A stretch of DNA of 64,000 nt from Planctomycetota bacterium (GTDB lineage: Bacteria; Planctomycetota; UBA8742; UBA2392), in NCBI GenBank assembly GCA_020638675.1, contig JACKID010000001.1, positions 1,302,001 to 1,366,000 of the forward strand. The letters are read 5' to 3'. Both the position numbers and the translations under genes were made by a program. This document shows, piece by piece, positions 52,613 through 61,084 of the stretch. The notes under the pieces were generated by a model. It saw only the letters and a program-made list of their open reading frames with translations. It was not told where the DNA came from and did not search any database. Position 1 is the stretch's first letter; each line of letters opens with the position of its first letter.

Positions 52613-53989
52613 CTACAAGTCTAGTAGTTGCTTCATCAAGACGGCCATCCTGAGTGCGCGTGATTCGCCCTTGCTTCCGGAATCGCCCTCCTTGATGAAC
52701 ACCCCCAATCCTCTGAATAGCTGGGGATTCTCGGCAAGTACTCGAGCAATTGGATCTGACTCGGAATAAACCTTCAGAGCGTCCTGTCTCGCGTGCCATG
52801 GATCCAGCTCAAGGGGCATTCCAGAGCGTACCTTCGGATTGCCCTGAAAGATGAGACGGTGAAAGCGGTCTGGGGTGCTGACCAGCAGTCGTGCGATTTC
52901 TGGTTTGGCGCCAACGAGCGCTATGGCCATCACGGTGCAGTACCAATCACCATCAAACGGTAGGCCACAGACCGTGGCAAATTGACCGGCCCAGTTGGCG
53001 AGCTGGTGCATGAAGTGGACGCTTCGACGTGGATTCGACCGAAAGACTGCTTGGCAGGCATAGGCTACGTGTCGAAGCGTAAGGCCCTTAGAGTTTGTGC
53101 GAATTGCGACACTATTCAGTATGTCGTTGCCGCGATTGTGCTGAAGCACCTTTACCAAGTCGTCGCTACCGAATTGGGGCATGAAGTGAATGGGAAAGAA
53201 CATCTTGTCGAGGTAGGCGAGTGCATCTTCTGTGGAAAAGCTCGAGTACCGTGACGTGATGGCCTTTGCCGCAGCGCCAGGGTCAAGTGCGAAGAGAAGG
53301 CGAATAGACTGAAGCCCGGACGCGTGCTGGAACGCTTCCAGCAATTCCAAGATTTGCTCAGAGGGGCAGCGATCGAGATTATCGACGATGACCCAGAGTT
53401 TGTCGTCCGCGGCAAGCCCCCGCTCCTTCAGGGCGAGCACTTCCAATTCACGTAGTAGCTTGCCACGTTCTGCAAATTGCATTCTGGCATGAGCATGATC
53501 CGCAAGCTCGCAAGCCGCATCATAGGCTGGCTCAAGCAGGCGGCGATTCTCTTCGAGCGCGTCCTCGTCGTCTTTCAGTTCCCGAGCCCCAAAACCCCTG
53601 AACAAACGGAGTAGTGTGGATCCATATCGCGGCAATCGCTGGGTGGCGAACTCTGCGACTCGCTGTTTGAGCCCATCGCCCAACCCGGCGGTCCAATCCT
53701 TGGTCGGATCCTCTTCAACGAGCCCAGCCAGCAGGCTGAGAACGGGGGAAGGAGAATAGCGCTCCTCCCACGCATCGAAATAGAAAGTGTGTGTGTTGGG
53801 CCCTTTGTCGACTTCGTTCAATGCCTTTATTGCGTCATTGGCGAATGCAAGCGCGGTGGACTTTCCCGAGCCCCAGACACCGAACAAGGCCGCCAAGCGT
53901 GAGTCCCTCAATGGCTCGCGCATATCGCTTACAAGCGCGTCGATCGCAGCGTCGTAAGGTGTCCTTCCCCCAATTGTGTGCGCTCTCAT
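52613..53989 (-). CDS. KAP-family P-loop NTPase
   Basis: 458 residues from ATG at 53989; a GTG at 54034 would overlap the LeuA-type gene by 32 bases. Walker A GVWGSGKST (residues 37-45), an FYFDAWEE phrase typical of KAP NTPases (about 69-76), a Walker B-type LWVIVDNLDRCPS (about 198-210) and a sensor/arm region LLFALDPGAAAKAI. KAP proteins are STAND-like ATPases often in defence-related loci and sometimes membrane-bound; no membrane helices are visible here. Its GC is clearly lower than its neighbours (two hand-counted 60-base rows: 47% and 53% versus 80% in the neighbouring gene), so recent acquisition is likely. Confidence 0.88.
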   Translation of the reverse strand: MRAHTIGGRTPYDAAIDALVSDMREPLRDSRLAALFGVWGSGKSTALAFANDAIKALNEVDKGPNTHTFYFDAWEERYSPSPVLSLLAGLVEEDPTKDWTAGLGDGLKQRVAEFATQRLPRYGSTLLRLFRGFGARELKDDEDALEENRRLLEPAYDAACELADHAHARMQFAERGKLLRELEVLALKERGLAADDKLWVIVDNLDRCPSEQILELLEAFQHASGLQSIRLLFALDPGAAAKAITSRYSSFSTEDALAYLDKMFFPIHFMPQFGSDDLVKVLQHNRGNDILNSVAIRTNSKGLTLRHVAYACQAVFRSNPRRSVHFMHQLANWAGQFATVCGLPFDGDWYCTVMAIALVGAKPEIARLLVSTPDRFHRLIFQGNPKVRSGMPLELDPWHARQDALKVYSESDPIARVLAENPQLFRGLGVFIKEGDSGSKGESRALRMAVLMKQLLDL

Positions 53990-54002
53990 CTTGGTGGCCT
54001 CG

Positions 54003-55241
54003 CTACTCCACCAACTGCTTGAGTTGTTCGTCACTCAGCAGCTTCTTGCTGGCTTTCGCGGCTTCGAGGATCTTGTGGACCCTTTCATCGGTGGCTTCGA
54101 TGCCGTGGCTCTCCAGCCAGAAGATCACGTTGCTTTTGCCGCTCATGTGGCCTACTCGAATGCGCTGCTCGAGACCGAACTCGCTGGCCGGTACGCCTGA
54201 GTAGACGCGGTCCGCGAGCCAGTCCTCGCCCTTCTTCTTGGCCTTGATGACCGCGCTGGCATGCACACCTGTGCCGGTGTCAAACGCGTCCTCGCCGAAC
54301 ACCGGGTAATTCTCCGGCAGCGGCACGCCCGTGTACTGGTGCGCTTTGCGCACGTACTCGGCCAGGTGGGTCAGGTCGTTGTCTATCAAACCCAGCAGCT
54401 TGAGGTTCACCAGCAACTGGTCCATCTGGGTGTTGCCGACGCGTTCGCCCAGGCCCAGCGCCGTGCCGTGGATGATGTCAGCCCCGGCCTCCACGGCCGC
54501 GAGGGCGTTCATCAGCCCCAGCCCGCGGTCGCTGTGGCCGTGCCAGTTCACGAGTGTTCCCTTGCCGGCGGGCGTGACGATTTCGCCGATCACAAATTTC
54601 ACCAACTGTCGCACACCGTGGGGCGTGACGTGGCCGCAGGTGTCGCAGACGCAAATCGAGTACGCGCCGATTTCAATCGCGCGCGAATACAGCGCCTTGA
54701 TGTCGGCCGGCTTGCTGCGCGTGGTGTCTTCCGTGACGAACATGACCGGGATCTTGTGGTCGATGGCCCATTTGACGGCCGTCTCCATGGTCGACATCAG
54801 CTTTTCGAGCGTCCAGCCTTCGGCGTACTGGCGGATCGGGCTTGTGCCGAGGAACGCGCTGGCCTGGATCGGGATGCCGAACTTCTGCTGCAGCTTGTCG
54901 AGCGGCTCGATGTCGCTGACCACCGTGCGCACGGCGGCACCCGGCTTGATGTTCATTTTCTCGTCGACGATGGTCTTGAGCAGGGCCTCGATGTGCTCAA
55001 TGTGCTGCGGGCCCGCGCCGGGGAGACCTAAGTCAACGCGATCTATCCCGAGTTTTTCCATTAAACGCAGGATTTCAATCTTCTGTTCGATTGTTGGGTT
55101 GATCGCTGAGGGACTCTGCAGACCGTCGCGCAAAGTCTCGTCATCGAATGCGATAGGTTTCTTGCGGTCCAGAATCGCATCGTGGCCGGTGCGGTTCCAG
55201 TCGTAGATCAGTTCGTTCTCAGCAGGTGTTGCCGTGCTCAT
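54003..55241 (-). CDS. LeuA/HMGL-family acyltransferase (2-isopropylmalate or homocitrate synthase-like)
   Basis: 412 residues. FDDETLRDGLQSPSAINPT at the start marks the HMGL-like TIM barrel; the NWHGHSDRGLGLMNALAAVEAGADIIHGTALGLGERVGN block holds metal-binding HxH and catalytic residues. There is a C-terminal sub-domain but no long LeuA regulatory domain (412 versus about 510 residues), so feedback by leucine of the usual type is not expected. It condenses acetyl-CoA with a 2-oxo acid; the exact oxo acid is unknown. Stands upstream of the KAP gene in the same direction. Confidence 0.88.
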   Translation of the reverse strand: MSTATPAENELIYDWNRTGHDAILDRKKPIAFDDETLRDGLQSPSAINPTIEQKIEILRLMEKLGIDRVDLGLPGAGPQHIEHIEALLKTIVDEKMNIKPGAAVRTVVSDIEPLDKLQQKFGIPIQASAFLGTSPIRQYAEGWTLEKLMSTMETAVKWAIDHKIPVMFVTEDTTRSKPADIKALYSRAIEIGAYSICVCDTCGHVTPHGVRQLVKFVIGEIVTPAGKGTLVNWHGHSDRGLGLMNALAAVEAGADIIHGTALGLGERVGNTQMDQLLVNLKLLGLIDNDLTHLAEYVRKAHQYTGVPLPENYPVFGEDAFDTGTGVHASAVIKAKKKGEDWLADRVYSGVPASEFGLEQRIRVGHMSGKSNVIFWLESHGIEATDERVHKILEAAKASKKLLSDEQLKQLVE

Positions 55242-55382
55242 TGCTTGCTCCGAGGGCCATAACGCATGCCGCTGCGCCCTTTGTTCCTCAAGTATAGCGC
55301 AACGCGGGGGCCTGATGGGACCTTTTAGGCAAAGGACGCACGCTTGACCACCGGAAGTGTTACGGCTTGGGAAAGGCTTTAT

Positions 55383-55436
55383 GCCGCCAAGACGCCAAGC
55401 AGCGCCAAGAACGGCCTTCCTTGGCGTCTTGGCGGC
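55383..55436. repeat. GCCAAG-type perfect inverted repeat
   Basis: GCCGCCAAGACGCCAAG (55383-55399) and CTTGGCGTCTTGGCGGC (55420-55436) form a perfect 17-bp stem; the 20-base loop contains a further GCCAAG. It belongs to the same family as the 52106-52173 repeat. It lies in the 284-base gap between the divergent LeuA-type and TolC genes. Confidence 0.85.
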
Positions 55437-55525
55437 TCAGCAGTTTGGACATGAAACAGAGGCAATCCCTGACCATTGCGCGCCTTGAATAAGCCGGAAG
55501 ACCCGTACATACTCGCCGCCCGAGG

Positions 55526-57121
55526 ATGAAGATGAAGAAGTTGTTGATATTGCTCTGCTGCACCGGCGGTCTGCTTGCCGCCTGCCACAACAGCGTCAAG
55601 GAAATCGAGCCGAGCGAGGCTTTCCGCACGGCGCTCGATGAGGTCATGCTGCGCCAGCCCAAGGACCTGAAGGTCAAGCCCGACGACCTGGACCGGCGCA
55701 AAGAGCCGATCATCCTGAAGCTCAGCTTCGATGACTGCATCGAGCTGGCGATGACCCACAACCGCACCATCCTGTTCGAGCAGCTGAACGCCGAAGTCGC
55801 CCGCGCCGACGTGGTGGGCGCCAAGGCAAACCTCGACTTCACTATCGGCGCGAACATCGGCTACAACCGCACCGAAGAGGCCGTGCAGAGCCGCTTCCCC
55901 GGCGACACGCGCGACAAGTCGATCACCGGCGTGACCACGTTCGGGATCAACGCCAGCCTGCCGTTCGCAACCGGCACGACGCTGGATGTTTCCGGCACGT
56001 TTGTGCGCAACGACAGCAACAGCCCGTTCCAGTCGTTCGAGTTCTACCCGTCGACCACGTTGAAGGTCACGCAGCACCTGCTGAACGGCTTCGGCTTCGT
56101 GCCGAACCTGGGCAGCTCATGGATCGCCGAGAACAATCGCGCCGTTGCCGACTGGCAGGTCGAAGTCACGCGCAATGAACAGGCGCTGGCCGTGGCGATG
56201 GCGTACTGGAACCTGGTCGAGGCCGAGCAGGAACTGGACGTGCTGTACCGGCAGGAGGATCTCGCCAAGGACGCGCTTGATCTCGCCAAGAGCCGGCTCG
56301 AGGCAGAGATCGGCACGCGCCTCGACGTGCTGGCGCAGGAAGCGAACCTGAAGTCGCAGCAGGTGTCGATCATCCAGGCCGAGACGCTGGTAGAGCAGCG
56401 CACCGATGAATTGCTGCACGCCATCCACCCGGACCTGATTCACGGCTACGCGCTGTATGACAACTACAGCATCGTGATCGAGCCGACCACCAACGCGGAT
56501 ACCTCGCGCGTCGGCGCCGACGAGCCGAACCTGCTGGCGGAAGTGAAGGCCGCGCTGCGCCGTCGCCCGGAAATCCGGCAGGCCGCGAAGCAGATCGAGA
56601 ACGCGGGCATTTCGATCAACATGAGCGAGTACGGTCTACTGCCGACGCTCGACCTGGAATCCAGCATCACCATCAGCGGCTTCGGCAAGGAGTTCGACGA
56701 CTCGCTGAGCAGCTATGACGATTTCGACAACCTGAAGTACGGCTTCGACCTGCGCTTCGGCGTGCCGCTGCAAAACAGCGCCGCGCGGTCGTCGCTGACC
56801 AAGGCCGAGATCAGCAAGCGCAACGCCATCCTGAGCGCGCGCGAGACCGAGACCGGCGTGATTCTTGAGGTCGCCGCGGCCGTGCGCCAGATCAAGAGCA
56901 CGCGCCGTGCCGTCAACGCGGCCGAAGAATCACGCAGCCTGCAGGCCGAGACCTACGAGGCCGAGCAGGAGCGCCAGAAGGCCGGGCTTGCGACCAGCTT
57001 CGAAGTGAAGCAGGCACTCAACGACCTGACGCAGGCTGAGCTTGGGCTGGTGAAGGCCAAGATCAATCTCGAGCGCGCCCGCCTGCAGTTGCAGAAAGCC
57101 ACCGGCGAACTCGGCCGCTAG
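55526..57121 (+). CDS. TolC-family outer-membrane efflux protein
   Basis: 531 residues, with a signal peptide and lipobox (LLILLCCTGGLLAAC, Cys 20), so acylated as for OprM/NodT-type members. Two TolC repeats: LSFDDCIELAMTHNRTIL then a long helix, and PNLLAEVKAALRRRPEIRQAAKQIENAG, then RRAVNAAEESRSLQAETYEAEQERQKAGLATSFEV near the end. Forms a trimeric channel across the outer membrane and periplasm. No partner RND or ABC pump or adaptor is near, so the export partner is unlinked. ATG at 55526 or 55532. A terminator follows. Confidence 0.93.
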   Translation: MKMKKLLILLCCTGGLLAACHNSVKEIEPSEAFRTALDEVMLRQPKDLKVKPDDLDRRKEPIILKLSFDDCIELAMTHNRTILFEQLNAEVARADVVGAKANLDFTIGANIGYNRTEEAVQSRFPGDTRDKSITGVTTFGINASLPFATGTTLDVSGTFVRNDSNSPFQSFEFYPSTTLKVTQHLLNGFGFVPNLGSSWIAENNRAVADWQVEVTRNEQALAVAMAYWNLVEAEQELDVLYRQEDLAKDALDLAKSRLEAEIGTRLDVLAQEANLKSQQVSIIQAETLVEQRTDELLHAIHPDLIHGYALYDNYSIVIEPTTNADTSRVGADEPNLLAEVKAALRRRPEIRQAAKQIENAGISINMSEYGLLPTLDLESSITISGFGKEFDDSLSSYDDFDNLKYGFDLRFGVPLQNSAARSSLTKAEISKRNAILSARETETGVILEVAAAVRQIKSTRRAVNAAEESRSLQAETYEAEQERQKAGLATSFEVKQALNDLTQAELGLVKAKINLERARLQLQKATGELGR

Positions 57122-57146
57122 CCCGCGCATCAACATGTTCGACCCG

Positions 57147-57170
57147 AACCCCGCCGGATCAGGCGGGGTT
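57147..57170 (+). terminator. Intrinsic terminator of the TolC gene
   Basis: AACCCCGCC-GGATCA-GGCGGGGTT, a perfect 9-bp stem followed by TTGT, 25 bases after the stop. It lies directly before the left CACGAAT array. Confidence 0.85.
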
Positions 57171-57176
57171 TTGTAT

Positions 57177-57208
57177 CGTCCACGAATCGACACGAATCTT
57201 CACGAAGG
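57177..57208 (+). repeat. Left CACGAAT array beside the GxxExxY gene
   Basis: Three tandem 10-base units of the form NNCACGAANN (CCACGAATCG, ACACGAATCT, TCACGAAGGA in register) start a few bases after the TolC terminator and end 8 bases before the GxxExxY start codon. The reverse complement of this array matches the right array (57596-57627), giving inverted-repeat brackets around the gene. Confidence 0.8.
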
Positions 57209-57216
57209 AGTTTCAG

Positions 57217-57594
57217 ATGGCAGAGCTGCTGATGAAGGATGAGGTGTATGCGATCGTGGGCGCGGCGATGCAAGTCTACAACGAGCTCGGGCACGGTTTT
57301 CTGGAGGCGATTTACCAGGAGTCGTTCGAGTTGGAGTGCGGAAGTGCCGGAATCCCGCTGAAACTTCAGGCCGAGTTGCAGATTCGGTACAAGGGACGGC
57401 TGCTGAAGAAGAAGTATGTGGTCGACGGGCTGGCATATGACCAGATCGTTGTGGAGTTCAAGGCAAAGAAGGCACTCTCCTCCGAAGACGAGGCACAGCT
57501 GTTGAATTACTTGAAAGCGAGCGGCAAGAAGGTCGGGGTGCTGCTCAACTTCGGCAATTCGGACAAACTCGAGTGGAAACGCATGGTCTTCTAG
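57217..57594 (+). CDS. GxxExxY-family putative nuclease
   Basis: 125 residues, the usual size for the family. The signature G-x-x-E-x-x-Y is GFLEAIY near residue 27-33, and further on the PD-(D/E)xK-like core is QIVVEFKAKK (E and K of an ExK) plus LLNYLKASGKKVGVLLNFG. These small proteins are thought to be PD-(D/E)xK nucleases and are widespread but uncharacterised. The gene has TGA-free single-gene context with a strong terminator before it and CACGAAT arrays on both sides. It may be a mobile or repeat-associated nuclease. Confidence 0.88.
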   Translation: MAELLMKDEVYAIVGAAMQVYNELGHGFLEAIYQESFELECGSAGIPLKLQAELQIRYKGRLLKKKYVVDGLAYDQIVVEFKAKKALSSEDEAQLLNYLKASGKKVGVLLNFGNSDKLEWKRMVF

Positions 57595-57595
57595 G

Positions 57596-57627
57596 CATTC
57601 GTGCCGATTCGTGAAGATTCGTGGACG
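57596..57627 (+). repeat. Right CACGAAT array, inverted relative to the left
   Basis: Reads ATTCGTGCCGATTCGTGAAG then ATTCGTGGACG. On the reverse strand it is three CACGAAT units, starting CGTCCACGAATC, the same first 12 bases as the left array. It starts 2 bases after the GxxExxY stop and ends 3 bases before the DedA stop. Confidence 0.8.
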
Positions 57628-57629
57628 CT

Positions 57630-58262
57630 TCAGTCGCCGAAGCCGGTGGATTCGAGCTCGGCCTGGTGTTCGGCTTCGAGCACCCTCTGCACCGCGCGGT
57701 CGAAGCGCTTCAGCAGCCAGCCCGCGACCGGGAAGCTGACCAGCAGGGCGCCAAGCCAGATCCACACCGAGTACTGGCCCATGCTCTTGACCGACTCGGC
57801 CGCGAAGTAGCCCAGCATTCCGTATGCCGCGCCGATCGCCAGCGACCCGATCGCCGCGAACGCCGCCACACGCGCGAAGTTGACTTTGCGCAGCCCGGCG
57901 GCGGCGGGCACGAATCGACCTATCCATGGCAGGATGCGACCCAGGGTGATCAGCGGAAACGCGTAGCGGCGCATGCCGTTTTCGAGGACCTTCAGGCGCG
58001 CGCGGCCTTTCTGGGAGCGCACGATGCGGTCGAGCCAGTTCGCCCGCCAACGCCCGATGCCGTAGAACAGCATGTCGGACACGAAGCTGCCCAGCGCGCC
58101 CGCGAGGATGACGCCGTAGATGGAGATGCCTTCGGCGACCTGCGAGATCACACCTCCGGCGATCACGAACGACTGCAGCCCGGACTGGTCGATGAACGTA
58201 CCGACGGCGACGGCGAAGTAGCCGTACTGGGCGATGTATTGCTCGATCATCTGCCAGTCCAT
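57630..58262 (-). CDS. DedA-family membrane protein, second copy
   Basis: 210 residues from ATG at 58262, which starts just before the first hydrophobic segment (MIEQYIAQYGYFAVAVGTFI). DedA core: IAGGVISQVAEGISIYGVILAGALGSFVSDMLFYGIGRW and LGRILPWIGRFVPAAAGL, including the Arg-containing half-helix. The other DedA gene is at 23184-24008; the two differ in length and in the charged tail. Its own promoter must lie in the 47-base gap to the divergent gene at 58310. Confidence 0.87.
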   Translation of the reverse strand: MDWQMIEQYIAQYGYFAVAVGTFIDQSGLQSFVIAGGVISQVAEGISIYGVILAGALGSFVSDMLFYGIGRWRANWLDRIVRSQKGRARLKVLENGMRRYAFPLITLGRILPWIGRFVPAAAGLRKVNFARVAAFAAIGSLAIGAAYGMLGYFAAESVKSMGQYSVWIWLGALLVSFPVAGWLLKRFDRAVQRVLEAEHQAELESTGFGD

Positions 58263-58309
58263 GGCGCGGCAGGATAGCTTGGCGGGCGCCTTGGGGGCAT
58301 ACTCGCGCC

Positions 58310-59452
58310 ATGACGACAACGAGCCAGATTCCCACTCCCGCGCTGCTGCTGGATCGCGCGAAGCTGGAAGCCAACGCCGCGTTCATGACCGCGCGTGCAA
58401 AGGCGCTGGGCGTGAAGCTGCGCCCGCACATGAAGACCGCCAAGTCCGCCGACGTGGCCAGGATCGCGACGGCCGGGAATTTCGGCGGCATCACCGTCTC
58501 TACGCTGGCGGAGGCGCGCTACTTTGCCCAACACGGCTTCAAGGACGTCACCTACGCGGTGGGGCTCGCGCCGGCGAAGATTGAGGAGGCGCTGTCGCTG
58601 GCCAGTCGCGGCGCGCGGTTGAACGTGCTGATCGATCACCCGGAGCAGGCGCAGCAACTAGTGGCGAAGGCCGCCGGCCAGGATGACTCGCCGCTGGGTG
58701 TACTGATCGAGGTGGACTGCGGCGACGGGCGTGGGGGAGTTCTGCCGGATGCGCCGTGGCTGGTCGAGCTTGCGAAGTACGTCAACGGGCGCCCAGGTGT
58801 ACTGTTTGCCGGTGTGCTGACGCACGCCGGGCATTCCTACGCTTGCCGCAGCGTTGACGAGATCGCAAAGGTAGCCGAGGCTGAACGCGGGGCCGTGGTC
58901 GCGGCTGCGAAGCGCATACGCGACGCCGGCATTGCCTGCGACACTGTCAGTGTGGGCTCGACTCCTACGGCCACGCACGCCCGGCAGCTTGACGGCGTGA
59001 CGGAGATGCGCCCGGGTGTATACATGTTCGGCGATCTCGACCAGGCGGGCCTGGGGTCGCTGCCGGAGGATCGCATTGCCGTGAGCGTGCTTGCCAGCGT
59101 GATCGGCGTGTACCCGGACCGCATTCTGGTCGACGCGGGCGGGCTCGCGCTGTCGAAGGACATCAGCGCGCAGCGGCACAACCCGCAAGTGGGCTACGGC
59201 AAGGTGGCCGGGCTGCGCGGCGCCTACGTCGTGAAGGCAAACCAGGAGCATGGCATCATCCAGGCGGACGACCCGGCGGCGCTGAACGGCGTGAAGGTGG
59301 GGGACCGGCTGCGGATCCTGCCGAACCACGTCTGCATGACCGCGGCGGCGCACCCCGGATACTACGTGGTGAACGGAACAAAGGTGCTGGAGCGCTGGCC
59401 ACGCATCAACGGTTGGGAGCAATGGCCTGACGCGACACGCAAGACAAAGTAG
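58310..59452 (+). CDS. D-threonine aldolase/D-serine dehydratase-like PLP enzyme
   Basis: 380 residues. PLP-binding fold-type III lysine in RPHMKTAKS (Lys 42), a metal-site HVCMTAA motif near 345 (HxC) and a GSTPTATHA block of the DSD1/D-TA family, which act on D-threonine or D-serine-type beta-hydroxy D-amino acids, usually with a metal ion. ATG start. D-amino acid catabolism would fit a peptidoglycan-scavenging lifestyle, but that is inference. Confidence 0.88.
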   Translation: MTTTSQIPTPALLLDRAKLEANAAFMTARAKALGVKLRPHMKTAKSADVARIATAGNFGGITVSTLAEARYFAQHGFKDVTYAVGLAPAKIEEALSLASRGARLNVLIDHPEQAQQLVAKAAGQDDSPLGVLIEVDCGDGRGGVLPDAPWLVELAKYVNGRPGVLFAGVLTHAGHSYACRSVDEIAKVAEAERGAVVAAAKRIRDAGIACDTVSVGSTPTATHARQLDGVTEMRPGVYMFGDLDQAGLGSLPEDRIAVSVLASVIGVYPDRILVDAGGLALSKDISAQRHNPQVGYGKVAGLRGAYVVKANQEHGIIQADDPAALNGVKVGDRLRILPNHVCMTAAAHPGYYVVNGTKVLERWPRINGWEQWPDATRKTK

Positions 59453-59470
59453 ACTTGACGCGTAAAGAGT

Positions 59471-59557
59471 GGCCGAGTGGCGGAATGGTAGACGCTGGGG
59501 CCTTAAAAGCCCTTGAGGGTTTCCCTCATGTGGGTTCGAGTCCCACCTCGGCTACCA
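59471..59557 (+). tRNA. tRNA-Leu (anticodon TAA)
   Basis: An 87-base sequence folds into a tRNA. The acceptor stem starts GGCCGAG and pairs with CTCGGCT (first pair G-U). The anticodon loop is CTTAAAA with anticodon TAA, which reads UUA leucine codons. A long variable arm (TGAGGG-TTT-CCCTCA) is diagnostic for a class II tRNA such as Leu. The T arm is GTGGG-TTCGAGT-CCCAC and the 3' CCA is encoded. Confidence 0.95.
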
Positions 59558-59562
59558 GACTT

Positions 59563-59590
59563 CGCAGCCCCGGCGATGACCGGGGCTGCG
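59563..59590 (+). terminator. Hairpin 3' of tRNA-Leu
   Basis: A perfect 11-bp stem CGCAGCCCCGG-CGATGA-CCGGGGCTGCG begins 6 bases after the CCA end. There is no T-run, so it may be a processing or stability hairpin. Confidence 0.55.
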
Positions 59591-59650
59591 GAGTCTGCAA
59601 CGTGGCAAGGTTCCCTCCAGAACTGATACTTCTGGCAGGCCACTAAGGAC

Positions 59651-61075
59651 CTAGCCGTCGATTTCGAATGAGGCCTTCAGCCCGTCTTCGGTCACGTAGA
59701 TGGCCTTGATGCCCGGCGTCTTGGCCACCCACTTCAGCCCGTCTTCCGGGCCCATTACGAACAAAGCGGTGGCGAGCGCGTCGGCCATGGCGCAGTCCGG
59801 GGCGAACACGCTGACCGAGCCGTTGAACTTCGCCGGCCAGCCGGTGCGCGGGTCGATGATGTGCCCGTACTTCTTGCCCTCGATTTCGGCGTAGCGGATG
59901 TAGTTGCCGGAAGTCGCCACCGAGCCGTCCTGCAGTGCGAAACTTCCCGCCGCGGCCGGCGCGTTGAACGGGTCGGTGATCTTGAACGTCCACGGGCCGT
60001 CGGGCCCGACGCCGGCCGTGCGCAGGTCGCCGCCAATGTTGACGATCAGGTTTTCGTAGCCGCGCTTGCGCAACGCGAGAAACACGGCGTCCACGATCCA
60101 GCCCTTGGCGACCGCGCCAAGCCCGAGGCGCGTGTTCGGATGCGTGAAGCTGACCGTGTCGCCATCCACGATCACTTTCTCGTACCCGACCGCCGCCATC
60201 GTCTCGGCCAACTCATCGTCCGTCGGCAGACTGTCGCGCTCGCCCGCTTTCTTCCACAGTGGCCCGAGCGGATACCAGCTGATGTCGAACGCGCCGCCTG
60301 TCGCTTTCGAGACTTCGAGCGAAGCGCGAATCACCTTCAGCAGGTCGCCGTGCACCTCGACCGGGTGCTCGCCCGCTTCGCGATTCAGGCGGCTGATGTC
60401 GCTGTCTTCCTTCCACTCGGAGAGATGCTTTTCAGCCTCGCGGCAGACCTCGCGCGCGGCCGCGAGGTCTTCTTCGGCCTTGTCTTCGTCGGCGGCCATC
60501 ACGACGACGTCGTAGCTGGTGCCAAGCTCGGTGCCGGAGTCAGCGACCGGTGACAGCCTGGCGGGCGTCGCCGATTGCTCGCCCGCGGGGACATCCTCGA
60601 TGCTGTGATAGGTGCCGGTCACGTTGCCGTCGGCGTCGAACATCAGCAGCGTCGGGGTCTTCTCCACGTCGAAGTACTTTGCGACGGCGCCGTCCGGGTC
60701 GGCGTAGGCGTTGAGCTTGAACTTGCGGTCCTTGACGATCTCGTTGGCCTTGTCGGTGTCGCTGCCGGAGATCACATAGAAGACGCGCGTCGTAGCGCCG
60801 TTCTCGGCCGCGAATTCCTCGACCTTCGGTTGTTCCTTGCGGCACGGTACGCACCACGCGGTCATGAACACCACCAGCGTGCGATGGTCGTGGTCGAGCG
60901 ATGAACTGAACGACACGCCCTCGCCATCCAGGCTGGTCAGCGCAGGCCGGTCGTCGGCCGGTTGCTCGGTACTCTTGTTGTTTTCCGGCGGCGTCTCCTT
61001 CGGCGCCGGTGCAGGCTTGCTGGATGCGCAGCCTGCGAGGGCCAGCAGCAGCCCCGCAATCCATAGCTTTTTCAT
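59651..61075 (-). CDS. Lipoprotein fusing thioredoxin (TlpA-like) and ApbE FMN transferase
   Basis: 474 residues. Lipobox LLALAGCASS (Cys 16), Pro-rich spacer, then a TlpA/AhpC-type thioredoxin with TAWCVPCRKEQ (Cys 75, Cys 78) and the cis-Pro-like TPTLLMF. From about 180 comes a complete ApbE domain: LGLGAVAKGWIVD, NIGGDLRTAG, SGNYIRY, HIIDPRTGWPA and ADALATALFVMG. ApbE transfers FMN to Thr/Ser of exported proteins. The domains are usually separate genes in clusters of this type, so the fusion ties them together. Third gene after DUF4266 and DUF3570. Confidence 0.92.
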   Translation of the reverse strand: MKKLWIAGLLLALAGCASSKPAPAPKETPPENNKSTEQPADDRPALTSLDGEGVSFSSSLDHDHRTLVVFMTAWCVPCRKEQPKVEEFAAENGATTRVFYVISGSDTDKANEIVKDRKFKLNAYADPDGAVAKYFDVEKTPTLLMFDADGNVTGTYHSIEDVPAGEQSATPARLSPVADSGTELGTSYDVVVMAADEDKAEEDLAAAREVCREAEKHLSEWKEDSDISRLNREAGEHPVEVHGDLLKVIRASLEVSKATGGAFDISWYPLGPLWKKAGERDSLPTDDELAETMAAVGYEKVIVDGDTVSFTHPNTRLGLGAVAKGWIVDAVFLALRKRGYENLIVNIGGDLRTAGVGPDGPWTFKITDPFNAPAAAGSFALQDGSVATSGNYIRYAEIEGKKYGHIIDPRTGWPAKFNGSVSVFAPDCAMADALATALFVMGPEDGLKWVAKTPGIKAIYVTEDGLKASFEIDG

Positions 61076-61084
61076 CGTTGTCTC

